Part shown: positions 17,827 through 31,765 of the stretch, piece by piece
How the letters are laid out: the number at the start of each line of letters is the position of its first letter
How positions within the stretch are numbered: position 1 is the first letter of the stretch
NCBI RefSeq assembly: GCF_000740785.1
Contig: NZ_JFZB01000002.1
Span: 31,125 to 95,124 of the forward strand
Direction of reading: 5' to 3'
DNA length: 64,000 nucleotides
Source of the DNA: Paenirhodobacter enshiensis
GTDB taxonomy: Bacteria > Pseudomonadota > Alphaproteobacteria > Rhodobacterales > Rhodobacteraceae
Program-made: the position numbers and the translations under genes
The notes under the pieces: model-generated
Told to the model about the DNA's origin: nothing
The model's database searches: none
Seen by the model: the letters and a program-made list of their open reading frames with translations, nothing else

Positions 17827-19602
17827 TCAGTCTTCCTTCGGCAGCACCCGCAGACGCAGTTCGCGCAGCTGCTCGTTGGTGGGCTCGGACGGCGCGCCCA
17901 TCATCAGATCCTCGGCGCGCTGGTTCATCGGGAACATGATGACCTCGCGGATGTTGACCTCATCGGCCAGCAGCATCACCGCGCGGTCGATGCCCATCGC
18001 GCAACCGCCGTGCGGCGGAGCGCCGTAACGGAACGCCTTCGCCATGCCGCCGAACCGCTTGTCGACTTCCGAGTTCGGATAGCCCGCCAGCTCGAAGGCC
18101 TTGTACATGATCGACAGATCGTGGTTGCGGATCGCGCCCGAGATCAGCTCGTAGCCGTTGCAGGCGAGGTCATACTGATAGCCCAGCACCTTCAGCGGAT
18201 CGCCGTTCAGCGCCTCGAGACCGCCCTGCGGCATCGAGAACGGGTTGTGGCTGAAATCGAGCGTGCCTTCCTCGGTCTTCTCATACATCGGGAAGTCGAC
18301 GATCCAGCAGAACTGGAAGCTGTTCTCGTCGGTCAGCTTCAGCTCGCGGCCGATCTCGTTGCGGGCCTTGCCGGCGACGGCGACGAAATGCTCCGCCTTG
18401 CCGCCGAGGAAGAACACCGCATCGCCTTCCTTCAGGTTCAGCTGGGTGCGGATCGCCTCGGTGCGCTCGGCGCCGAGCGCCTTGGCGATGGGGCCGGCCG
18501 CTTCCATGCCGGCATCGCCGTGGCGCCAGAAGATATAGCCCATGCCCGGCAGGCCGTTCGCCTGAGCGAAGGCGTTCATCCGGTCGCAGAACTTGCGGCT
18601 GCCGCCGGTCGGCGCGGGGATCGCGCGGACCTCGGTGCCCTCGGTCTCCAGCAGCTTGGCGAAGATCGCGAAGCCCGAGTCGCGGAAATGCTCCGACACA
18701 TCGGCCATCTTGATCGGGTTGCGCAGGTCGGGCTTGTCAGAGCCATACCACATCAGCGCATCGCGATAGGCGATCTGCGGCCACTCCTTGTTGACCGGAC
18801 GGCCCTTGCCGAATTCCTCGAACAGGCCGGTCAGCACCGGCTGAACGGTGTCGAACACGTCCTGCTGGGAGACAAAGGACATCTCGATATCGAGCTGATA
18901 GAAATCGGTCGGGCTGCGGTCGGCGCGCGGATCCTCGTCGCGGAAGCAGGGCGCGATCTGGAAATAGCGGTCGAAGCCCGCGACCATGATCAGCTGCTTG
19001 AACTGCTGCGGCGCCTGCGGCAGCGCGTAGAACTTGCCCGGATGCAGACGCGACGGCACCAGAAAGTCACGCGCGCCCTCGGGCGAGGAGGCGGTGATGA
19101 TCGGCGTCTGATATTCGTTGAAGCCGGTCGACCACATGCGGTTGCGCAGGCTGCGCACCACGTTCGAGCGCAGCATCATGTTATTGTGCAGCCCCTCGCG
19201 ACGCAGGTCGAGGAAGCGATAGGCGAGGCGGGTTTCCTCGGGATAATCCTGATCGCCGAACACCGGCAGCGGCAGTTCGTCGGCGGCGCCGAGGACTTCC
19301 ATATCGGTCACGTAGACCTCGATCTCGCCGGTGGAGAGCTTGGGGTTCACCAGCTCGGGGGCGCGCAGCTTGACCGTGCCATCAATGCGGATGACCCATT
19401 CGGCGCGCACTTTCTCCAGCGCGGCGAAGGCGGGGCTGTCGGCGTCGCAGATGATCTGGGTGATGCCGTAATGGTCGCGCAGGTCGATGAACAGCACGCC
19501 GCCGTGATCTCGCACCCGGTGCACCCATCCCGACAGGCGAACGGTCTCGCCGGCATTGGCGGCGCAAAGCTGGGCGCAGGTGTGACTGCGATAGGCGTGC
19601 AT
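17827..19602 (-). CDS. aspS: aspartate--tRNA ligase
   Basis: This 591-residue class II synthetase charges tRNA-Asp in the cytoplasm. It has the N-terminal OB-fold anticodon domain ([22 protein letters not shown]), motif 2 ([10 protein letters not shown]), the bacterial GAD insertion in the middle, and motif 3 (GIDRAVMLL) near the end. ATG 19602 follows GGGGAAATACGCC; the longer frame to 19659 is not needed. Whether it is discriminating or also makes Asp-tRNA-Asn cannot be judged here, since gatCAB and asnS are not in the window. Confidence 0.97.
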   Translation of the reverse strand: MHAYRSHTCAQLCAANAGETVRLSGWVHRVRDHGGVLFIDLRDHYGITQIICDADSPAFAALEKVRAEWVIRIDGTVKLRAPELVNPKLSTGEIEVYVTDMEVLGAADELPLPVFGDQDYPEETRLAYRFLDLRREGLHNNMMLRSNVVRSLRNRMWSTGFNEYQTPIITASSPEGARDFLVPSRLHPGKFYALPQAPQQFKQLIMVAGFDRYFQIAPCFRDEDPRADRSPTDFYQLDIEMSFVSQQDVFDTVQPVLTGLFEEFGKGRPVNKEWPQIAYRDALMWYGSDKPDLRNPIKMADVSEHFRDSGFAIFAKLLETEGTEVRAIPAPTGGSRKFCDRMNAFAQANGLPGMGYIFWRHGDAGMEAAGPIAKALGAERTEAIRTQLNLKEGDAVFFLGGKAEHFVAVAGKARNEIGRELKLTDENSFQFCWIVDFPMYEKTEEGTLDFSHNPFSMPQGGLEALNGDPLKVLGYQYDLACNGYELISGAIRNHDLSIMYKAFELAGYPNSEVDKRFGGMAKAFRYGAPPHGGCAMGIDRAVMLLADEVNIREVIMFPMNQRAEDLMMGAPSEPTNEQLRELRLRVLPKED

Positions 19603-20007
19603 GGCGTATTTCCCCAAGGTTTCACGGGCGGATCCCGCATCGGGCCGATACACCCGCACAGGGGGCGAAAGTCAAGGCCGGAACGGTGCGGGGGCCCCGT
19701 GGCGGGGGGCGACGCTCTCCGGGATCGGGCCGGAAACGCAAGGGAACTGCCGGATTTTTGGGCGCGTTTCACCACACGGTGGCAAAAACCTGCCCAATAC
19801 ACGCATTTCGACACATCATCGGACTCGTCAAAGGTCCGTCTGCCGTTAACATTCTCTTCATCGTTGCCGCCTTGTTTCGCTGCCGCGCGCCCCGGGGCCG
19901 CGGACGGTCTGACGGGCGCGTGGCCCGCCCACGCCCGCCTCTCCCGCCCCGCCCGCGCGCCGGCCCGCAACCGAAGGCAGCCGGCGGCGCAGGACGGAGG
20001 ACGGACA
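19603..20007. other. intergenic region, 405 bases, aspS / cfa divergent
   Basis: It contains the candidate aspS promoter (19647-19675), G-rich runs at 19688-19708, and a lower-GC stretch near 19790-19870 that probably holds the cfa promoter, though I cannot place hexamers with confidence. I saw no small gene with a ribosome site. Confidence 0.5.
19647..19675 (-). promoter_or_regulatory. candidate aspS promoter
   Basis: On the minus strand, -35 TTGACT (19675-19670), a 17-base spacer, and -10 TGTATC (19652-19647), about 45 bases upstream of the aspS start. The -10 box is imperfect. Confidence 0.45.
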
Positions 20008-21276
20008 ATGAACTTCTGGGACAAGCTGACCGACCGCCTCGCGCGGCACCTGATCCGCAAGGGCACGCTCGACGTCACCTATTCCGACGGCACCCGGATC
20101 GGCTATGGCGACGGCACCGGGCCCGCGATCGGCATGACGATCCGCGATCCCGCGCTGACGAAACGGATCGTGCTGAACCCCGACCTCGGCATCGGCGAGG
20201 GCTACATGGATGAGGCCTTCGTGCTTGGCGACGACAACCTGTCGGGCTTCCTCGCACTGATCATGACCAACATGCGCCCTTCCGGGATGCCCTGGTTCGA
20301 GCGCCCGATGCGGGCGCTGAAATTCCTCGCCCGGGGCCTCGCGCAGTTCAACCCGCGCGGCCGCGCCGCGCGCAACGTCGAAAGCCATTACGACCTGTCG
20401 GGCAAGCTTTACGATCTGTTTCTCGACGCCGACCGGCAATACAGCTGCGCCTATTTCCCGCGCCCCGGCATGACGCTCGAACAGGCGCAGGAGGCGAAGA
20501 AGGCCCATATCGCGCGCAAGCTGCTGCTGCGGCCGGGGATGAAGGTTCTCGACATCGGTTGCGGCTGGGGCGGCATGGCGCTGACGCTCGCACGCGATTA
20601 CGGCGCACAGGTGGTCGGCGTGACCCTTTCGCACGAACAGCACGCCCTTGCCCGCCAGCGGGTGCGCGAGGCGGGACTCGAAGACCGCATCGACATCCGG
20701 CTGTGCGACTATCGCAACCTCGAAGAACGGTTCGACCGCATCGTCTCGGTCGGCATGTTCGAGCATGTCGGCATCCCGCATTTCCGCGAATACTTCCGGC
20801 ACGTGAAGCAGATGCTGAACCCGGGTGGAGTGGCGCTGATCCACTTCATCGGCCGGGCCGATCCGCCGGGGGTAACCTCGGACTGGGTACGCAAGTATAT
20901 CTTCCCGGGCGGCTATTGCCCGGCGATGTCCGAGACCTCGGCCGCGGTCGAGAAAGAGGGGCTGATCATCGCCGATCTGGAGGTCTGGCGCGTGCATTAC
21001 GCCGAGACGCTGCGCGCCTGGCTGACCCGGTTCGAGGCGCATCTCGACGAGGCACGCGCGCTTTACGATGCGCGTTTCACCCGGATGTGGCGGTTCTACC
21101 TGATCGCGTCCGAAATGGCGTTTCGCCATGCCGGCGAGGTGGTATTTCAGTATCAGCTGTGCCACGAGGTGACCGACGTGCCGCTGACGCGCGACTACCT
21201 TTATACCGTGCCGGACACCGAACCGGCCGGCGATACCAGAGAGGCGGCGGGGCCGGACTGCATGGCGGCGCAGTGA
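20008..21276 (+). CDS. cfa: cyclopropane-fatty-acyl-phospholipid synthase family protein
   Basis: This 422-residue SAM-dependent methyltransferase probably adds a methylene bridge to unsaturated acyl chains of membrane lipids. It shows ESHYDLSGKLYDLFLD, YSCAYFPRPGMTLEQAQ, the SAM motif LDIGCGWGGMAL, GMFEHVGIPHF and KYIFPGGYCPAM, all typical of CFA synthases. The start ATG 20008 follows GGAGG. The frame continues far upstream antisense to aspS, but that part has no synthase similarity. Some relatives methylate other lipid positions, so the precise product is an inference. Confidence 0.92.
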   Translation: MNFWDKLTDRLARHLIRKGTLDVTYSDGTRIGYGDGTGPAIGMTIRDPALTKRIVLNPDLGIGEGYMDEAFVLGDDNLSGFLALIMTNMRPSGMPWFERPMRALKFLARGLAQFNPRGRAARNVESHYDLSGKLYDLFLDADRQYSCAYFPRPGMTLEQAQEAKKAHIARKLLLRPGMKVLDIGCGWGGMALTLARDYGAQVVGVTLSHEQHALARQRVREAGLEDRIDIRLCDYRNLEERFDRIVSVGMFEHVGIPHFREYFRHVKQMLNPGGVALIHFIGRADPPGVTSDWVRKYIFPGGYCPAMSETSAAVEKEGLIIADLEVWRVHYAETLRAWLTRFEAHLDEARALYDARFTRMWRFYLIASEMAFRHAGEVVFQYQLCHEVTDVPLTRDYLYTVPDTEPAGDTREAAGPDCMAAQ

Positions 21277-21355
21277 CGCCCGGCCTGCGCGCAGACACGA
21301 CACGAAGGACGGACTGCCCCCCGGGGGGCGCGCAGGCGAAACGACGGATCGGACG

Positions 21356-22675
21356 ATGACGACACGGATACCCCCGGATGCCCGCTTGCGCGGAACCGGC
21401 AGAACCCTGGCGGGGCTGGTGGGCGATCACGCCGGGACGGCGCTGCTTCTGGGCTGGGTCGTGCTGGCGATCGCCGGCAACATCGGGCAATGGGGCGGCG
21501 ACATGGCGGCACTGTGGTTCGCGGGCCATTTCCTCGCCGCGGGGCAGCCCGATCTGGTCTATGCCGCCCCACCGGGCTTCTTCGGCGGCACCCCGCCCGC
21601 ATGGCAGCCGCTGCTTGACGCCGAACTGCGGGGCCGCCCGGCGGCGGTCGTCTATTCCTATGCCTATCCGCCGGTCTGGGCCGGGCTGATGGCCCCGGTC
21701 AGCCGCGAGCTGAGCGCGCAGCGGTTTCTCGATCTGGCGATGGTGGCGAATGTGCTGATGCTCGCGGGCTGCGTGCTGCTCGCCGAGCGGATCGCCCGGC
21801 CCCGCATCCTGTCGCGCTCCGCCTTTCGGTGCTGGGGGGTCGCGGTTCTGGCAATCACTCTGCCGGCGCAGATCGCTCTGGCCTACAATCAGCCGAACAT
21901 CCTGATCTCGTTCCTGACGCTTGCCTGTTTCGCCCTTCTCGACCGGCATCCGCGGCTGGCGGGAGGGCTGCTCGGCCTTGCCGCGGCGATCAAGCTGCTG
22001 CCCATCGCGCTGTGCCTGCTGTTCCTGCCCCGACGCCGGTTCGGGGCTCTGGCTGCCTGTCTGGCGACCGCCGCGGCACTCGCGGTGCTGTCGGTGGCAT
22101 GGCTCGGCTGGCCACTGCACCGGGCTTTCCTCGATCAGCTGGCGCTGGCATCGGAGAACATGGTGTGGGGCTACATGAACCCCGCGCCACGGATCGCGGT
22201 GCAGGATCTGCTGGCGCATTTCGGGCTGGCAGAGACCTTTCATTTCGACCAGGCATGGCTGGCCTTCGGTCATCCCTCCGCGCCGGTGAGCACCGGGGCC
22301 GGGATCGTGGCCCTCGCCGGAACGCTCGCCACCGCGCTGGCCTGGCGTGCCCGCGGCGCCGGCGGACAGACCGAAATGACGCTCGGCCTGCTGGCGCTCA
22401 GCATCGGGATCTTCCTGCTCGGACCGCTGAGCTGGCTGCATTACATGATCGTGCCGATGCTGATCGCACCGGCGATCCTCGCCCGTATGGCGCCACTGCC
22501 GGCCACGGCCGTTCTGCTCGGGGCAATCGCGCTCGATACGCCGGCGGCGACGCAGCTTCTGTCGCTGCGCACCTTCACCTGGGTGCAGAGCGCGTTCTGG
22601 ACCGGGCTGTGCGCTCTTGCCGTCGCGCTGCTGCTGCGCCGCGACCCGCCCCGGGAACGAAAGCCCGGCGAATGA
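21356..22675 (+). CDS. GT87 (DUF2029) family polytopic membrane protein
   Basis: The 439-residue protein has about ten hydrophobic segments. An early loop carries [21 protein letters not shown], and later [17 protein letters not shown] and [10 protein letters not shown] match the glycosyltransferase 87 family, integral-membrane enzymes that use polyprenyl-phosphate sugars (mycobacterial mannosyltransferases are the studied case). The Asp in GGDM is the likely catalytic base by analogy. The acceptor is unknown. It lies 79 bases after cfa and may be cotranscribed with it. Confidence 0.8.
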   Translation: MTTRIPPDARLRGTGRTLAGLVGDHAGTALLLGWVVLAIAGNIGQWGGDMAALWFAGHFLAAGQPDLVYAAPPGFFGGTPPAWQPLLDAELRGRPAAVVYSYAYPPVWAGLMAPVSRELSAQRFLDLAMVANVLMLAGCVLLAERIARPRILSRSAFRCWGVAVLAITLPAQIALAYNQPNILISFLTLACFALLDRHPRLAGGLLGLAAAIKLLPIALCLLFLPRRRFGALAACLATAAALAVLSVAWLGWPLHRAFLDQLALASENMVWGYMNPAPRIAVQDLLAHFGLAETFHFDQAWLAFGHPSAPVSTGAGIVALAGTLATALAWRARGAGGQTEMTLGLLALSIGIFLLGPLSWLHYMIVPMLIAPAILARMAPLPATAVLLGAIALDTPAATQLLSLRTFTWVQSAFWTGLCALAVALLLRRDPPRERKPGE

Positions 22676-22698
22676 CCCCCGGAATGCCCCTTTGGCCC

Positions 22699-22726
22699 TT
22701 GCACAAAGCCGTTCCCTGACTATAAC
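22699..22726 (+). promoter_or_regulatory. candidate carB promoter
   Basis: -35 TTGCAC (22699-22704), a 16-base spacer, and -10 TATAAC (22721-22726). It starts 23 bases after the end of the GT87 gene and about 70 bases before the carB start. Confidence 0.6.
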
Positions 22727-22796
22727 CCCCATCAATTTGCGCAGAGCCTGGCCGGGCCCTGCGCTTCTTGCTGCCAACCGATCAAAGGGGCCCATC

Positions 22797-26129
<3,333 letters not shown>

Positions 26130-26177
26130 CCGGATCCCTCAGGGGGCGCCCCGGCGCGCCCCTGCACACCAAAGAAC

Positions 26178-26219
26178 AACGCGCGCGAAGGTCTCCCCTT
26201 TCGCGCGCGTTTTCCTTTT
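26178..26219 (+). terminator. rho-independent terminator of carB
   Basis: Perfect arms ACGCGCGCGAA (26179-26189) and TTCGCGCGCGT (26200-26210) with a 10-base loop, followed by TTTCCTTTT. Confidence 0.85.
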
Positions 26220-26292
26220 CGGCTTTCCATAAATATCCCGGGGGTGAATTTGCCTGAAAGGCAAAGAGGGGGCAGCGCCCCCTCTCTTTTTT
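26216..26292 (+). repeat. dispersed intergenic repeat, copy C (variant flank)
   Basis: Left flank TTTTCGGCTTTCCA, core AAATATCCCGGGGGTGA, then hairpin TTTGCCT-gaa-AGGCAAA and a second hairpin built from GAGGGGG and CCCCCTC, then TCTTTTTTC. It lies between convergent carB and bztD. The flank differs from copies A, B, E, F and G and matches copy D. Confidence 0.85.
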
Positions 26293-26328
26293 CACCCCAC
26301 GGACGAACCGCCCTCAGTGCCCGATGAC

Positions 26329-27099
<771 letters not shown>

Positions 27100-27109
27100 G
27101 GGTTACTCC

Positions 27110-28426
27110 TTAGCGGTTGTCACGTTTCAGCTTGCGCTCGAGATACATCGAATAGCGCGACATGCCGAAGTTGATAATGAAGAAGATGGCACCGACGAAG
27201 ACGAAGAACTCCCAATAGATGCCCTTCCACGCGAAATCCGCGCGGATCGTATCGGGGATCGACTTCAGCGGCTCGAACAGACCGACGAAGGTGACGAGGG
27301 TCGTGTCCTTGAACATGGCGATGAAGCTCGACACGATACCGGGGATCGAGATCTTCAGCGCCTGCGGCAGAACGATCAGCCGCTGCGCCTTCCAGTAATC
27401 GAGGCCGAGCGCATCGGCCGCCTCGTATTGCCCGCGCGGCAGCGCCGCCAGACCGCCGCGGATCACCTCGGCGATATAGGCGGCCGAGAACAGCGTCACC
27501 AGGATCATCACCCGCAAGATGATGTCGAAATTGGTGCCCGGCGGCAGGAAATAGTTCAGCAGCAGCGAGGCCACGAACAGCAGCGCGATCAGCGGCACAC
27601 CGCGGACGAACTCGATGAAGCCGATGGAGAACATCTTCACGAGGAACATGTCCGACCGCCGGCCGAGCGCCAGCACGATCCCCAGAGGCAGCGACATCAC
27701 GATGCCGCCCGCGCCCAGCACGATCGCCAGCAGGAAGCCGCCGAACTGGCGCGAGGGCACCGACTGGATCGAGACCGGCAGCACCTTGCCCAGCAGATCG
27801 TCGATCGGCCCGGTCAGGAACAGCCAGAACAGCACCGGCACCACGACCGCGGCGAGCGCCGCAAGAATCGCGTTCTTCGCGACCAGCACACGCCACAGCA
27901 CCGCGCCGATGACGAAGCCCACCCCGATCATCGCCACCGGCCAGACCGATCCGCCCCACAAAAGCCAGATCGCCACCAGCGGATAAACGAGCGAGCCCCA
28001 CAACAGCCTGCGCGGCAGCTGCGAGAACAGCACCGGCGCCAGCGCCAGCAAGAACAGCACGAAGGTCAGCACCGGGCGCCAGTAGATCTCGGCCGGATAG
28101 AAGCCGAAGATGAACTGGTTCCAGCGTGCCCGGATCACCGCCCAGCACGCACCGCTTGCCCCCTCGCCCCAGGTAGTGGCGATGGTCTTGCGGCAGGCGG
28201 CGAGCGAATCGGCGTTCCACACGCCGTGCAGGAACCAGGGCGCGAAATGGCTGACCAGCAGCCAGATCAGACCGATCCCGATCACCGTCAGGAAGGCATT
28301 CCCCCAGCTCGAGAACAGCTTCTCGCGCAGCCACAGCGACACGCCCGAGGCCTTGGCCGGCGGCGGCAGCGGATCGAGCATCAGCTTGCGCACATAGGGT
28401 GCCGAAGGCGAAGTCTTGCCAATCAT
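27110..28426 (-). CDS. bztC: amino-acid ABC transporter permease BztC
   Basis: The 438-residue polytopic protein is long for a His/Glu-type permease because of extra N-terminal membrane segments, as in Bzt/Aap systems. The C-terminal half carries the permease core with the ATPase-coupling loop EAADALGLDYWKAQRLIVLPQALKI. Start ATG 28426. It begins one base after the bztB stop, indicating tight coupling. Confidence 0.94.
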   Translation of the reverse strand: MIGKTSPSAPYVRKLMLDPLPPPAKASGVSLWLREKLFSSWGNAFLTVIGIGLIWLLVSHFAPWFLHGVWNADSLAACRKTIATTWGEGASGACWAVIRARWNQFIFGFYPAEIYWRPVLTFVLFLLALAPVLFSQLPRRLLWGSLVYPLVAIWLLWGGSVWPVAMIGVGFVIGAVLWRVLVAKNAILAALAAVVVPVLFWLFLTGPIDDLLGKVLPVSIQSVPSRQFGGFLLAIVLGAGGIVMSLPLGIVLALGRRSDMFLVKMFSIGFIEFVRGVPLIALLFVASLLLNYFLPPGTNFDIILRVMILVTLFSAAYIAEVIRGGLAALPRGQYEAADALGLDYWKAQRLIVLPQALKISIPGIVSSFIAMFKDTTLVTFVGLFEPLKSIPDTIRADFAWKGIYWEFFVFVGAIFFIINFGMSRYSMYLERKLKRDNR

Positions 28427-28427
28427 C

Positions 28428-29693
28428 TCAGCGCTCCTTCAGCTTAACTTTGCGGTTGAACGCGTTCATCACCGTCGAGATCACCAGCGACAGCCCGAGA
28501 TAGATCAGCATCATCAACAGAATACATTCCAGCTCGCGTCCGGTCTGGTTCAGCGTGATACCGCCGAGCGTGCCGCGCAGATCCATGTACCCCACGGCGA
28601 TCGCCAGCGACGAGTTCTTCATCAGGTTCAGGTATTGCGAGATCAGCGGCGGGATGATGACGCGCAGCGCCTGCGGCAGGATCACCAGGCTCATCGTGCG
28701 CCCCGGCCGCAGACCGAGGGCGAAGGCCGCCTCGCTCTGGCCTTTCGACACCGACAGGATGCCGGCGCGGACGTTCTCGGCGATGAAGGCGCCGGTATAG
28801 AGCGACAGCCCCGCCCAAAGCGCGACGAAAGAGTTCGACACATTGGTGCCGCCGACGAAGTTGAAACCCTTCAGCACCGGCTCGTGGATGCGGAAGCCAA
28901 GCGCCACCGCCACCACCACCACCGGAACCAGCACGATCAGAATGCTTTTCCACCAGGTCGTCGGGCGCGCGCCGGTGCTCTCCTGCACTGCGTCGGCCCA
29001 TTTGCGGAACCGCGCATTGGCCCAGATCGAGACCGCCAGAACCGCGAAAACCAGCACCCAGTCGACCGAAACCGGCATCAGCGGCGTGTCGATCGTGCCG
29101 AGCGAGCGGCCGAAGCTCGCCGAGGGGATCGCGGTATAGCGGTTGGTGAAGGCCACCGAATCGAACAGCATCATCGAGGCCGAGGCCTCGCCGGTCGCCG
29201 GATTGACCTTGTATTCGTTCGGCCCCGGCGCGATCTCGGTCAGCACCGCCATCGACACCAGGATCCACAGCAGCACCGGGATGTTGCGGAAGGTCTCGAC
29301 ATAGACGGTCATCAGCCGCGCCACGAGCCAGTTCTTCGACAGCCGCAGCACGCCCACGAAGATCCCGATCACCGTCGCCGCCGCACAGCCGAGGACCGAG
29401 ATCCACACCGTGTTCAGCAGCCCCACCAGCATCGCGCGCCCATGGGTGCTGTCGTTGCTGTAGGGGATCAGATACTGGGCGATGTCATAGCCCGAACGGT
29501 TCCACAGGAACCCGAAATTGAAATCCTTGCCGAGGGCATGGAGGTTGCGGACCGTGTTGTCCACCAGCCAGCCCGCCGCAGCCATCACCGCGATCAGCAC
29601 GACGACCTGAATGGTCAGCGAGCGATACCGGGTGTCATAAATCAGCTGACTGAGCCGGAATCCCTGTTCCGGCGCATCGGGTGCGCTTGTCAT
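28428..29693 (-). CDS. bztB: amino-acid ABC transporter permease BztB
   Basis: The 421-residue permease is partner of BztC. The N-terminal extension includes the periplasmic stretch NLHALGKDFNFGFLWNRSG typical of AapQ/BztB, and the coupling loop is EAAFALGLRPGRTMSLVILPQALR. The C-terminus is positively charged (NRKVKLKER). It follows bztA after a 136-base gap that contains a strong hairpin, so its level may be lower than that of bztA. Confidence 0.94.
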   Translation of the reverse strand: MTSAPDAPEQGFRLSQLIYDTRYRSLTIQVVVLIAVMAAAGWLVDNTVRNLHALGKDFNFGFLWNRSGYDIAQYLIPYSNDSTHGRAMLVGLLNTVWISVLGCAAATVIGIFVGVLRLSKNWLVARLMTVYVETFRNIPVLLWILVSMAVLTEIAPGPNEYKVNPATGEASASMMLFDSVAFTNRYTAIPSASFGRSLGTIDTPLMPVSVDWVLVFAVLAVSIWANARFRKWADAVQESTGARPTTWWKSILIVLVPVVVVAVALGFRIHEPVLKGFNFVGGTNVSNSFVALWAGLSLYTGAFIAENVRAGILSVSKGQSEAAFALGLRPGRTMSLVILPQALRVIIPPLISQYLNLMKNSSLAIAVGYMDLRGTLGGITLNQTGRELECILLMMLIYLGLSLVISTVMNAFNRKVKLKER

Positions 29694-29786
29694 GTTGCTT
29701 CCCCTGTTCCCGCTCTCACGCCCGGGTTTGCCCCGTATTGTCGTGATGCCTTTCGGCCCGCGAGGTCACTCTATTCGAAACGGAAG

Positions 29787-29816
29787 GGGGGCGCGCCGAC
29801 GAATCGGTGCGCCCCC
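29787..29816 (-). other. strong hairpin between bztA and bztB
   Basis: A 13-bp stem (29787-29799 with 29804-29816, one G-T pair) closes a four-base loop. On the minus strand it follows the bztA stop by 14 bases, and only a weak T-rich segment comes after it. Such structures in binding-protein operons usually stabilise the upstream message or reduce read-through to the permease genes. Confidence 0.7.
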
Positions 29817-29829
29817 GGAGAATCAGCCC

Positions 29830-30849
29830 TTACCGGAACGGCGGGGCATACATCAGACCGCCCTGCGTCCACTGGGCGTTCAGGCCGCGGGCCAGACCGA
29901 TCGGGGTCTTCTCGCCGATATTGGCCTCGAAGATCTCGCCATAGTTGCCGCCGGCCTTGATCGCCTTGACGGCCCAGTCGTTCGGAACACCCATCATCGC
30001 GCCGAGGTTGCCCTCATGGCCGAGCAGACGGTTGATTTCCGGGTTCTCGGTGCCCTTGGCCAGTTCGTCGACGTTGGCGGCGGTCACGCCGTATTCCTCG
30101 CCGGCGACCAGCGCATAGAAGGTCCAGCCGACGATATCGCCCCAGTTGTTGTCGCCGTGGCGCACGGCCGGCCCGAGCGGCTCTTTCGAGATGATCTCCG
30201 GCAGGATGATGTAGTCCTGCGGGCTCGGGAAGGCGGCACGCGTCGCGGCGAGGCCCGAGGCGTCGGTGGTATAGGCGTCACAGGCGCCGGCCAGGAACTG
30301 CTGCTCGCCCTCGGCATTCGAATCGATGGCGATCGGCTGATAGGTCATGCCGTTCGACTTGAAGTAGTCGGCGAGGTTGAGTTCCGTCGTGGTGCCGGTC
30401 TGGATGCAGACCGAAGCGCCGTTCAGCTCCTTGGCCGAGGTCACGCCCGAATCCTTGCGCACCATGAAGCCCTGGCCGTCGTAGTAGTTGATCGCCGGGA
30501 AATCCATCTTCAGATCGGTTTCGCGCGAGAAGGTGCGGGTGGTGTTGCGCACCAGCAGATCGACTTCGCCCGAGGCCAGCGCGGTGAAGCGGGTCTGGCC
30601 GGTGGTGGGGACATATTTCACCTTGGCGGGGTCGCCCAGAACGGCCGCGGCGACGGCCTTGCACAGCGCGACATCGAAGCCCGACCAGTTGCCGTTGGCA
30701 TCGGGCGCGGCAAAGCCCACGAGGCCCGTGTTGACGCCGCAGTTCACGACGCCGCGTGCCTTGACATCATCGAGCGTGCCGGCGGACGCAGCGCCCGCAG
30801 CCGACAGACCGGCCACGACGAGCGTGCCGAAAATAACCGAAGTTTTCAT
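29830..30849 (-). CDS. bztA: amino-acid ABC transporter substrate-binding protein BztA
   Basis: The 339-residue periplasmic protein has a signal peptide (residues 1 to about 23, ending AAGAASAG). The mature region begins TLDDVKARGVVNCGVNTGLVGFA and contains DVALCKAVAAAVLGD and RNTTRTFSRETDLKMDF, typical of the Aap/Bzt family that binds acidic amino acids and their amides. ATG 30849 follows AGGAAGAGG. It is the first gene of bztABCD. Confidence 0.95.
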   Translation of the reverse strand: MKTSVIFGTLVVAGLSAAGAASAGTLDDVKARGVVNCGVNTGLVGFAAPDANGNWSGFDVALCKAVAAAVLGDPAKVKYVPTTGQTRFTALASGEVDLLVRNTTRTFSRETDLKMDFPAINYYDGQGFMVRKDSGVTSAKELNGASVCIQTGTTTELNLADYFKSNGMTYQPIAIDSNAEGEQQFLAGACDAYTTDASGLAATRAAFPSPQDYIILPEIISKEPLGPAVRHGDNNWGDIVGWTFYALVAGEEYGVTAANVDELAKGTENPEINRLLGHEGNLGAMMGVPNDWAVKAIKAGGNYGEIFEANIGEKTPIGLARGLNAQWTQGGLMYAPPFR

Positions 30850-30923
30850 GCTTACCTCTTCCTGAGTTGCCGCTCGCCAAGGCACAGAGCGGTTCGAATG
30901 CCCGTATGGGGTCTGGATGGTTT

Positions 30924-30939
30924 CGAGGACGGGTCCTCG
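30924..30939. promoter_or_regulatory. inverted repeat upstream of bztA
   Basis: CGAGGAC-gg-GTCCTCG, perfect 7-bp arms, 75 bases upstream of the bztA start. It could be an operator or a 5'-leader hairpin. I found no clear sigma-70 or sigma-54 hexamers to place it against. Confidence 0.4.
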
Positions 30940-31048
30940 TGCCACCAGTTTGGGCAAAAGCGTATCGCAAGGTCAAGAGGGGGATCGCGGCCCCGTGATC
31001 ATCAAATCAAAAGTTATGCAATCGGTAAAAATATGGGCGATATACAGT

Positions 31049-31765
31049 TCAAGGCCGGTCCAAAAACTCCCAGAACCGCTCCGCCTCGGCCAGCGCCGCA
31101 CGGCGGCGCTCGGCATGGGCAACGGCCTCCTCGTCGGCGCCCCATTGCTCGGCCTGCCAGTCCTCGTCGATGCGCGACAGGGGCCAGGCCTCGGCCGCGG
31201 TCAGCCGTCCGCCGGCGAGCGCCAGCGCCAGCGCCAGCGAGCCGCTGAGGGTGACGAAATCGTGGAACGCCGCCAGACGCCAGTCATCGAGCGTAGCCAC
31301 CCGCTCTGCCAGACGCGCCAGCGCGTGCCCGGGCTGGGTCACAGGAACGATGCCCTCGGTCGTCACCAGCCGCGCACCGGTCTCGGCCTCCAGCCAGTCG
31401 AGAATCGGGTCCCATCCGGCGCGCTGACGCGCGGCGAGTTCATCCGGCCCGTCGGCCCGGTAGCACAACAGATCCGTCGCGCCGTATTCGGCGAGCATCT
31501 CCGCCACCGCATCATGCTGCGGGCGGACCTTGTCGATCACCGAATTCGCGGTGCGCGTCACCGGCATGATGACGGGATCGACCTTCTCTTCCTGCGCCTG
31601 CCATTCGGCGGCGATGGCCTCGGCCAAGGCGCGGCCCGGCACCACCAGCGGCGCTTTCGCCGGGGTGCGCAGCTTGCGCGCATCGAGCGCGATACCGTAT
31701 CCGCCCGGCTCCTCGGTCACGCCGACCGTGGTCCAGAACCGTTTCGGTGCCCAACCGCTGCTCAT
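31049..31765 (-). CDS. ATP12 family F1-ATPase assembly chaperone
   Basis: The 238-residue protein matches the ATP12 family of mitochondria and alphaproteobacteria: FWTTVGVTEEPGGYGIALDARKLRTPAK at the start, EWQAQEEKVDPVIMPVTRTANSVID, and YRADGPDELAARQRAGWDPILDWLE. In mitochondria ATP12 binds the F1 alpha subunit before hexamer assembly, and the bacterial protein is presumed to do the same. It starts inside the stop of the HAD gene (ATGA overlap). It is the last gene of a tightly packed minus-strand run with no gap over 42 bases starting at rarA. Confidence 0.9.
   Translation of the reverse strand: MSSGWAPKRFWTTVGVTEEPGGYGIALDARKLRTPAKAPLVVPGRALAEAIAAEWQAQEEKVDPVIMPVTRTANSVIDKVRPQHDAVAEMLAEYGATDLLCYRADGPDELAARQRAGWDPILDWLEAETGARLVTTEGIVPVTQPGHALARLAERVATLDDWRLAAFHDFVTLSGSLALALALAGGRLTAAEAWPLSRIDEDWQAEQWGADEEAVAHAERRRAALAEAERFWEFLDRP

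Noticed and set aside
17620..21276. A 1218-codon plus-strand open frame covering aspS antisense and cfa
   Set aside because: Only the last 422 codons (from 20008) have protein similarity. The rest is the complement of aspS, open because of GC-rich codon bias.
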